Origin: Agapanthus africanus
Taxonomy: Eukaryota; Streptophyta; Magnoliopsida; Asparagales; Amaryllidaceae
DNA: 64,000 nt
NCBI GenBank assembly: GCA_030015575.1
Contig: CM057338.1
Coordinates: 130,597,546-130,661,545, forward strand
Direction: 5' to 3'
Shown: in pieces, positions 56,279-64,000 of the stretch
How positions within the stretch are numbered: position 1 is the stretch's first letter
Layout: each line of letters opens with the position of its first letter
Translations under genes and position numbers: made by a program
The notes under the pieces: model-generated
The model's input: only the letters and a program-made list of their open reading frames with translations
Told to the model about the DNA's origin: nothing
Database searches by the model: none

Positions 56279-58491
56279 TGTTAGTTATATGTATGCCCTA
56301 GAGGCCATTACAGTGCATTCGATGTATATTGTAATGGATGCTGGGTCATATATAGGTAGGACTTTCTTGCTCGACATGATAGTACGCTATCTGGTTGCTC
56401 TTTATCTTAACATGTATACTTTCTGTCTCTCTGTTACATGTTGATAAAGCCCTTAGGATGTGTACTCGACTTCCAGGACTATGATGCAGATCATACTAGT
56501 GGGGCCTGTGTAGTCCATGAGTACATCCTTCAATGTTCCTAGTCGTAGGAATATCGAGACGGGGCATCGATATTCCAGAGTAGACTAGCGTATATCTTCT
56601 CGACCCATGTGATGGGCGATGGATGATCCCATATCCTATGGTGTTTGACATCGGAGATGGTATGCGGGTGCTCAGTGGAGACTGGGTACACTGAACGGAC
56701 TCGCCGAGAACTCCCAGATGGTATTATACCTCAGTCAGATGGCAGTTCTCTGGTGACACCGGTACAACTTAGTCTGTTGACCCGAGATCGTCATAGAGTC
56801 TTGTGTGTCTCCCACTGTGCTTTGATTTCCACCCTACCACGGCTCTACTGAGTCGTGCAAATAGGTGGTTTTTGGGTACAGTCCCGATTCACATGGAGGC
56901 AATGAGCGATAGGAGGGGATTCGTCTTTCCCGGTATTGGGGGTTGATGTTGCGCTATGCTCGACTGGCCATAACAGGAAATCCCTGGCCAGGGTTGCAGT
57001 GATATACTGGTAAGAGTTATCAGTAGTTTCACGATTGTTATGGACCTCACGTCGGCATGACTTGTCAAGCTATTGAGGTCTGACATTTACCACCCCTAGG
57101 CGAGATATGCGACATATCAGACGAACAGACCGGACTGTACGGTAAGTGTTACTGGTTGGATTCACAGGAGTGTGAGCGGGCTTGCTCGTCGATCTTCTGA
57201 TCGCTCAATACCCGGGTGGCCGTTACGTTTAGCAGACCGCTTGCGGCTTGTGGATGCTTGATATGATCATCATCTGCTGCCGGCGTATTGACCAGTCTTT
57301 AGAGTCCTACACAGAGGTTTCCTGGCTCAGGCGAAACGAAATAGGAGCGCATATGAGATATGTGCGGGACCGAGAATAATGCGTGTATGTGATACCATAT
57401 TCTTTTTTCGCGATGAATGTATCGATTGGTTGTATGCGATATAACCTAGTTATCGAATCAAGGATTGATTCGATAAGCCGATACATTGGATATTAGTCGG
57501 TTATATGCGATATGACCGGATCGTTAAATCAAGTATTGATTTAATGATTTAATGCATAATTATATGTTTGATATAATAATTTGCATTAACTAGTATTTGT
57601 TCACTTTAAATTGGATTTTCTCACTTGATGTACACAAGTTGTATATGTGATATACTTTTGTGCACAAGATTGTATCATGTTTGATGATACATGCTTACTT
57701 GGTGAAGTGTATGATTTAACCATGGTTATGTAATGGTTAGGGTTTTGATTTTATTAACTATTTATTTATTTATTCTTCATTTGGAAAGAAAATGAAATGG
57801 TGGCTTGATTTGTCTTTTCTTTGAAACTTCATGAAGGTTTGAAAGCTTGACCATTTTGTTTCTTTCCTTTAACCCTAACCATTCAACTAACCCTAGTTCA
57901 TTCTCTACACTTAACCAAGGTTGGATTATGATAAGAATGAGTTGGATTTTCCTTTTTGAAAATAATCCTTTTTGTTCTATCATATTCTTTCTTCTTCTTC
58001 TTCTTCATCAACAAAAGAAAAAGCTTGCCTCCATCAATGGCAACTTGAGAAAAAGAGTGAGAAATCCAATTCTAAAGTGAACCCACTTCCTATTTCTTCA
58101 TCCTCTACCTCTTGCTAAGTAGTATAGGGTGTTTTCTTCACAAGTTTCATGGCTTGGTGAAGTTGGAGCTTGATCTTGAGTTGCCTCGACGTAGATCATC
58201 TTCGGCATCGAAGTCGACGACCTAGCCCGCCCATTTCTCCGATGAAGCCGATGCTAGAGTCCGGGATCTGATATGGACAGTGGAGGGACGTCATCATGGA
58301 GCCTAGGATGTGGAGGACCGGATCTACAAAGGTTGTAGTCACTTTCCTCTTAGTTAAAGTTGTTTATTTGCATTGCATCGCCTATACATCTAGTTAACGA
58401 TCCGTATTAGGGTTTGTAGGCACATGAAAAATTTGAATTGGGCATGCTTGATCACATATGAGACTTCATTAGTGTGCCTAGGAACCCTACA
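56279..58491 (+). repeat. 3' LTR of copia b2
   Basis: 2213 bp, TGTTAGTTATATG to GGAACCCTACA, very similar to 40461-42674. The flanking TTAGC at 58492 would be the TSD, but the matching left copy is not in the expected place because the left neighbour is b1. Confidence 0.92.
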
Positions 58492-58514
58492 TTAGCATAA
58501 CCCAACATTATCTA

Positions 58515-59590
58515 CCTGCTGCAGATAGACCGAGCAGGAAGCTACTCGGTGGCCTCGTGAGGAGGTCTTTAGATTCATGGCATTGATGGGTAGGAAGATA
58601 CCCGCTGCGGATGGACCGAGCAGGAAGCTACTCGGTGGCCTCGTAAGGAGGGATTTAGATTCACAGCATTGATGGGCAGGAAGCTACCCGCTGTGGATGG
58701 ACCAAGCAGGTAGTTACTTGGTGGCATCGTAAGGAGGGTTTTTGATCCACAACATTGTCGTGTAGGAAGCTACCCGCTACGGATGGACCGAGTAAGAAGC
58801 TGCTCGGTAGCCTCATGAGGAGGGCTTTAGATCCACAGCGTTGATAGGCAGGAAGCTACCAGCTGCGGATGGACCGAGCAGGAACCTGCTCGATGACCTC
58901 ATGAGGAGGGCTTTTGATCCACAACGTGGTTGGGCAGGAAGCTACCCGCTGCGGATGGACCGAGCAGGAAGCTACTCGGTGGCCTCATGAGGAGGGCTTT
59001 AGATCCACTACGTTAATGGGCAGGAAGCTACCCGCTGCGGATGGACCGAGCAGGAAGCTACTCGGTGGCCTCGTGAGGAGGGCTTTAGATCCGCAACATT
59101 GATGTGCAGAAAGCTACCCACTGCTGATGGATCGAGCAGGAAGGTACTCGGTGGCCTCATGAGGAGGGGTTTAGATCCACAATATTGATAGGCAGGAAGC
59201 TACCCAATGCGAATGGAGCGAGCAGGAAGCTACTAGGTGGCCTCCAGATGAAGGCTTTGGATCCACAGCGTTGTTGGGCAGGAAGCTACCCGCTGAGGAT
59301 GGACCGAATAGGAAGCCACTCGGTAGCCTCGTGAGGAGGGCTTTAGATCCACAGCTTTGATGGGCAGGAAACTACCAGCTGCAGATGGACCGAGCAGGAA
59401 ACTACTCGGTGGCTTCGTGATGAGGGCTTTTGATCCACAGTGTTGTTGGGCAGGAAGCTACCCACTGCGGATGGATCGAGCAGGAAGCTACTCGGTGGCC
59501 TCGGGACAAGGGCTTTGGATCCACAACGTTTATTGGGCAGGAAGCTACCCACTGTGGATGGACCGAGCAGGAAGCTACTCGGTGGCCCTG
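58515..59590 (+). repeat. 86-bp tandem array, about 12.5 units
   Basis: The motif CAGGAAGCTACCCGCTG starts at 58591, 58677, 58763, 58849, 58935, 59021, 59107, 59193, 59279, 59365, 59451 and 59538, i.e. every 86 bp (the last step is 87). Each unit holds two similar halves: GCAGGAAGCTACCCGCTGCGG and GCAGGAAGCTACTCGGTGG. Units differ by a few bases. Open frames on both strands (for example 59343-59596) arise from the repeat and cannot stay in frame, because 86 is not a multiple of 3. The array lies downstream of Tat gag on the minus strand and may belong to that element. Confidence 0.9.
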
Positions 59591-59858
59591 CAATAAGTTA
59601 TAGCATGGAAACAGAGAGAAGTAATTAAGATTGCAGGGAAGTAAGAATCTTTATGATTAAAGAAAATACAGATTCAATTATTTAATTTAAACTCTTCCGT
59701 ATTAAATGAACGGATTCGGCGGGTGTCCTCAGACTTGGGTCAGTTGGTGGCGACCATGATCTGCCCTATTGTCAGCTCTTCGGCTATAATTTGGCCGGCT
59801 TTCCCCCTATCTGCTTGACGTTTGTGTCGCGGGTATTTCTCCAAGTGACCAGAGCGGA
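59591..59858. other. Spacer between tandem array and Tat gag
   Basis: AT-rich 59591-59710, then GC-richer sequence that probably continues the internal region of the Tat element on the minus strand. I see no domain or RNA gene. Confidence 0.4.
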
Positions 59859-61354
59859 TCAGTTCTTCGATGTAATTGTGCAGCTGTTTACAATTCTCGG
59901 TCGGATTTCTTTTCGTCCGGTGATAGGCACAATACGGGCCTCGGAGCCGTTTTCTCGGGCTTTGGGTAGCCAGTGGGAGCCTGAAGAACCTCTCGCCTTA
60001 GTTTCCTCCAACAGCTCGACTTGGGAAATGTTCAGAGGGGTGTATTCCTGGAACCTTGGGGAATAAGGTCTCAGACGATCGTCTTTCCTTTTCTCTTCCT
60101 TGTCCCTCTTCTTTCGATCTGCTTGGTCGATTCGGGAAAGGTTTGAGTTCACCTCTGACTTGAGCTGGATTTCTCGCTCGGTCCAAGATTTTACTTCGGC
60201 CATGATCTTAGGCTGCGCCAATGCAAAAGAGAGAAGCCACTCTTTGGGCCTAAGACCCGACGTCATCGCGGTGATAACTGTTTCATCGCGGTATTCAGGG
60301 ACCTCCAGGAGGGCATTGTAGAGGAGGGAGACATATCCTTTAAAGGATTCCTTGTCTTCGCTCTTGACAGTGAACATGTAGTCGACCGTTCTCTTCTGTA
60401 TTCGGTTTCTGACGAAATGACCGAGGAACTGGATGGCCAACTCATCGAAGGTCGAGATAGAATATGGCATGAGCCCCCGAAACCAATCCCGGCTAGCCCG
60501 GATGAAGGTGGTGGGGAAAGATCAGCATTGAGCTGCGTCCGAGTTATCCTGGAAGCTCATGCCCGCCGTAAATGAGTCTATGTGGTCCATCGGGTTGGAT
60601 TTCCCATCAAAGATGGCCACTTTTGGCGGCTTGTTCCTAGACGAGACGTGCTCGACCAGGAGCTCTTCTGTGAAGGGCTTTGTTAGTGAGTCGGCGGAGT
60701 ACCTGGCCTCTTCGCCGGACGCATGGCTATCCCGTCGTATGCCTTCAATTTTCTTCTCGAGGGCTTCAAGTCGGTGGTGGTACCCCGAGGATTCTGCACA
60801 GTAGGAGTGGTGGCTACCCGCGCTCCGGGTCTGCGCAATGGTGCGTCTTCGATTCTGCTCTATCAAATTTCTCAAATTCTCAGGCGAGGCTCTTCTCGAG
60901 TAGTCCCGATGTTCGCCGTTCGCGCAACCCCGACGAGAATGGGAGCGTCGGTCATGTCTGGAAGCAGGCGAGCTGACCGACACCTCCTCATGAGGAGAGA
61001 ACATGTGGAGGGCATCAAAGCGACGGCCCAGTCTTTCCTGGGATCGGGGCATGGAGCTGTCCGGCGCCCAGCAGGTTATGGAATCAATTGCCGCATGCGG
61101 GTCACGGTGGCCGGAGTTGGCACGCCGGCGCTTGGTGGTACTAAGATGAGCGTGAGTGAGATTGAGGGCTTGAGCATGCCCATCCGTCTTTCTACGGATG
61201 TTGTTATCCCAGGAAGGGGGAACCGCGGTCTAGTAGGTAGAGTCCACCGCTTGAACCAGACGAGAGCATCCACCAGCGATGTGAGCCTGTCTACCCGAGC
61301 GGATAAGGCGTTGATGGGGTTAAAAGGGCGCATCCACCTCCGTTGTGGCGGCAC
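59859..61354 (-). pseudogene. gag: Gag of a Tat-lineage Ty3/gypsy element
   Basis: Minus-strand reading. 61354-61076 gives an N-terminal piece with LSARVDRLTSLVDALV. After a break, 61052-59859 gives the Gag body: KVAIFDGKSNPMDHIDSF, then RDWFRGL, FDELAIQFLGHFV, DKESFKGYV and EVPEYRDETVITAMTSGLRP, the retrotransposon capsid signature, ending with an Arg/Lys-rich region and YTPLNISQVELLEE. A single TGA (60522-60524) interrupts the body where CGA is likely. No zinc knuckle or pol follows before the tandem array, so the element is truncated or internally replaced. Confidence 0.8.
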
Positions 61355-61436
61355 ATATTTAGATCGTCGCGGTTTTCGATCGCTATTGGGTTAAGGGTGG
61401 CAGATCAATTTTAGGGGTGGAGATGCTTCTAAAACG

Positions 61437-61456
61437 TTTCCCATAAACGGCGCCAA
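61437..61456 (-). promoter_or_regulatory. Primer binding site of the Tat element
   Basis: On the minus strand TGGCGCCGTTTATGGG follows the LTR end (CCATCA) after two bases. The first seven bases, TGGCGCC, are common to many Tat/Athila primer sites; I cannot assign the tRNA from the rest. Confidence 0.6.
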
Positions 61457-61457
61457 C

Positions 61458-62283
61458 TGATGGAGGCTGTAATATCCTTCAAATGTTTTTCTCCGTCGAT
61501 CCTGAGATGGCGGTCTTTAATGGTTGAGATTTGGTTTGGGAGTTATTGAGCATGTGGATCTCAATGGGTTGGTGTTGACGCCGAGCAATCTGCAAAGGAA
61601 GCCCCAGGATGGATGACTACCGTAGGACCCTCCGACAATCAAGTTAGTGCCGGGGAATAAGTGTAGAGTAATAGCGTATTGTAATGTGTTCGAATTACCT
61701 GAGTCGTCTGAGAGAAGGGTTTATATAGTGGTCACGTGGAGCGAGCAGGTGCGAGATCATCGCCGTCAGTTACGCCCCAGCGTTATCTTCGCATTTAATG
61801 GAGGGATGCGCCTATTAATGGGGGGATACGCTAGCGTAGGACGTGGAACGTGGGGAGGCGGATATGTCGTCCTGGCGATATACACGGAGCCGTTGTAGGG
61901 GTACATGGGCTCTGCGCTCTTGATTGATCAGGGGAAACCGAGGAAGCTCGGTCCATCAGGAGCTCGGAGACAAGCCGGGAAGCCGAGGAAGCTCGGCATG
62001 TCAGGAGCTCGGAGATGAGCAGGGAGGCCCAGGAAGCTAGGCCTGTCAGATGGCTCAGACACGAGCAAGGAGACTGAGGGAGCTCGGAGACGAGCTGTTA
62101 GTAGTTTTCTAGGTGAAGGTGGAAAGTACTCAGGGAGGTCTCCTGAAAGGTCGAATACTTCCTCGAGACGAGGTCCTGAGAAATGCCCCTAATGCAACTC
62201 ATTTATCCCACCTCCGTAGCCTTCAGGACACGTCATTCGCCACGTGTTGTAATCTGAGGAAATATCACTTATGAGCATCATCA
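61458..62283 (-). repeat. 5' LTR of the Tat element
   Basis: 826 bp. On the minus strand it starts TGATGATGC (62283) and ends CCTCCATCA (61458), with TGATG/CATCA terminal inverted repeats. A TATA box (TATATAA) is at 61721-61727 on the minus strand. U3 carries a 45-bp subrepeat (61935-62100). It aligns with 25805-26542 and with 63288-63683. Confidence 0.75.
61935..62100 (-). repeat. 45-bp subrepeat in Tat LTR U3
   Basis: CCGAGGAAGCTCGG, itself an inverted repeat, recurs at 61939, 61984 and, diverged, at 62029 and near 62073, each followed by GTCAGGAGCTCGGAGA-like sequence. The same array is present in inverse at 63470-63683. Confidence 0.7.
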
Positions 62284-63287
62284 CCACTTCAACAAGAGAT
62301 ATGGAGCATTCTCTTGTAAATGCTTATGAAGACCAAGAGTAGCACATGACCATGAGTGCTAAAACAATTATAAACCTCTTAGAAAATAAGATAAATATTG
62401 TGTGTTGTATTTCAAATTCTAATAATAAAAGTTTTGGTTTAATCCGCGGACACCAATAACTTTATTAGATGATTTATATATATAAACTAATGGAAGGTTT
62501 AAATCGAGAGATACATTTTTTATGCATAATATTTGTCACGAGAGAGATGTGGTTGCAACTAATATATACAGACTAATGGGGGATTGTTGGTAGTTTGAAT
62601 CTATTGGTACCATTTGTATGTGGGTAATAGTCCAATATTGGATGGAAAGAAAAATGTCCAAGCTTTTATAATAATTCCCAATTTTAAAGTAATCTCTTGA
62701 ACAAAATGGGTTATGAGCTAATTAAGTGGGCCTAATTTCTAGTGCGCTTATAATATTTATTTTTTATTGTCTTTGATAGGGCACTTGGGGTGGCTTGGGC
62801 TTTGACATAATAGAGTTTGCCTTTTTGAGTTTTGAATTTTCTGCATTGAGTTTGTTTTTTAATTTCGAAATTCAAAAGTTGTCTAAAAACTGTTTACTGC
62901 GGTTTTTTTGTCTGAATAGTCACAATTGTGCCTGTTCAACATTATAAATTAAGTATTTCTCTTCACAGATTTTGCATTTTCTTATCATTATTTTCTAAGA
63001 GAGTTTCAGGGGTTTTGTTGTATCTTGGGTGATTGTCTTCTGCTATACTCTCATAGTGGGGGCAATATCATCTTTCGGAAAGTGTATCATACACATCTAA
63101 AAAATTTAATTTTGTCTTAACCAAACTACAAATCTAACATATACAGTATCCGTCATCCGAAACAATAATAGATGTTTCTCTATTACACCGAAAACATTCT
63201 CGAAACCCTGTTAACTCCAGTTAAACATAAAACCCTCATTTAATAAGTAACAAAATTCTTAATTTATCATCACTTTATCTCTGTCAT
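62284..63287 (+). mobile_element. Copia 3' end with short LTR, fragment
   Basis: A PPT-like AATGGGGGAT (62575-62584) precedes TGTTGGTAGTTTGAATC at 62585, a typical copia LTR start. The LTR continues for about 500-550 bp to an uncertain end (about 63110). The sequence before it (62284-62574) is AT-rich and may be the 3' end of the same element. It lies between two Tat LTRs pointing in opposite directions. No ORF is credible. Confidence 0.5.
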
Positions 63288-63683
63288 TGATGATGCTTAC
63301 AAGTGGTATTTTCTCAGATTACGACACGTGGCAGATGACATGTCCCGAAGGCTACGGAGGAGGAATAAATAATTTTCGTTTAGGGAATTCCTTGGGACAT
63401 CGTCTCGAGGATGTATCCGACCTTTCAGGAGACCTCCCTGAGTACTTTCCACCTTCATTTAGCAAACTACTAACAGCTCGTCTCCGAACTCCCTCGGTCT
63501 CCTTGCTCGTCTCCGAGCCATCTGACAAGCCTAGCTTCCTGAGCCTCCCAGCTCATCTCCGAGCTCCTGAAATGCCGAGCATCCTTGGCCTCCTGGCTCA
63601 TTTCCGCGCTCCTGACATGCCGAGCTTCTTCGGCCTCCTGGCTCGTCTCCGAGCACCTGACAGACCGAGCTTCCTCGGTTTCT
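63288..63683 (+). mobile_element. 5' part of a second Tat LTR, plus strand
   Basis: Starts TGATGATGC at 63288 and matches the reverse complement of 62283-61900. It includes GACACGTGGCAGATGACATG and at least four 45-bp subrepeats. It is cut at 63683 by a chromovirus-type LTR. A minus-strand frame (63470-63688) gives a 15-residue repeated peptide only because 45 is a multiple of three. Confidence 0.65.
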
Positions 63684-64000
63684 GTCACGCCTCGCTTCCC
63701 ATTCTACGGCGAAGGGGGTGCAATTGGCCCGCTACGTATTTACTCAGAAGCAAATACGCTAAGCGTAACTAAGCAATATAAAAGAAAATACACAAGAGGC
63801 AAGGTATAATAAAAACAGCAACTTTTATTTATTAGCATTCTTTTGTACAATGCATGAAAAGGAAATACAACTGAAATAAAAATGATGCCTAAACAATGGC
63901 ATGGCAGGAAATGAAAAGTACTGAATGGAAAATGTACAATGAAACTAGAGCTTTGGTTCTTCAGTAAACTGATCCAAGTCTTCTGCAGATGGCTTGATCT
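63684..64000 (-). mobile_element. Chromovirus-type LTR, minus strand, runs off the window
   Basis: In plus orientation it starts TGTCACGCCTCGCTTCCC. The reverse complement matches the end of the LTR at 25500-25744. The rest lies beyond the right edge, so solo LTR and full element cannot be told apart. Confidence 0.6.

Noticed and set aside
58515-59590. Possible CRISPR-like array
   Set aside because: Units are contiguous 86-bp tandem repeats without unique spacers, in a plant genome.
59343-59628. Open frames on both strands with repeated GSYP or ASCP segments
   Set aside because: They follow the 86-bp tandem array and change frame from unit to unit.
63470-63688. Open frame with a 15-residue repeated peptide
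   Set aside because: Produced by the 45-bp LTR subrepeat, whose length is a multiple of three; not supported as a gene.

Overview
The window is plant repetitive DNA, almost certainly intergenic heterochromatin of an angiosperm with many LTR retrotransposons. I see no host protein gene, rRNA or tRNA gene. Evidence for a plant: Ty1/copia elements with the plant PBS TGGTATCAGAGC (initiator Met tRNA), Athila- and Tat-type Ty3/gypsy proteins, and 5-bp target duplications. I cannot name the species. The window is a nest of insertions, several with exact boundaries. || Layout. 1-9133: degraded Athila-like Ty3/gypsy element (gag tail, PR-RT, RNase H, IN, 3' noncoding region, 3' LTR), cut off at the left edge and split by a minus-strand solo LTR (3208-4897, TSD ACTTC). 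9134-10076: a minus-oriented fragment related to 34.2-36.0 kb. 10082-20471: complete copia element on the minus strand (2218-bp LTRs, TSD GATTT, element 'a'). 20477-about 34170: an older copia relative ('C', plus strand) carrying element a at its left and interrupted at 22977-27273 by pieces of three foreign LTRs and at 28273-31146 by a solo LTR (TSD ATATT). 34180-36272: a promoter-like region crowded with paired CACGTG boxes, then a short tandem repeat. 36273-58491: copia internal - LTR - internal - LTR ('b1' and 'b2'), the second internal region holding a complete non-autonomous Athila-like element ('NA', 43540-51182, TSD TCTCA). 58515-59590: an 86-bp tandem array. 59859-62283: gag, PBS and 5' LTR of a Tat-lineage Ty3/gypsy element on the minus strand. 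62284-64000: a copia LTR fragment, a second Tat LTR in the opposite direction, and the edge of a chromovirus-type LTR. || How the parts relate. Two autonomous/non-autonomous pairings can be read. Copia copies a, b1 and b2 share the same broken pol, yet copy a has intact LTRs, PBS, PPT and TSD, so they were probably moved by proteins of relatives such as C. The NA element has matched LTRs, a tRNA-Asp PBS and a PPT but no pol. It shares its 3' noncoding region with the Athila-like element at the left edge, whose relatives probably supplied its enzymes. || Most interesting signals. (1) A roughly 115-nt block in the 5' leader, about 200-270 nt before the coding region, occurs in all copia copies and also in the unrelated-superfamily NA element. 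It has a GAAA-loop hairpin enclosed by a GAGGTT/AACCTC-type stem. (2) 34.2-35.8 kb holds 16 CACGTG boxes, mostly in pairs exactly 10 bp apart with consensus TCACGTG-N4-CACGTGA. (3) The NA element encodes a 609-aa protein that I do not recognise. All similarity statements are by-eye comparisons within this window; no database search was run.
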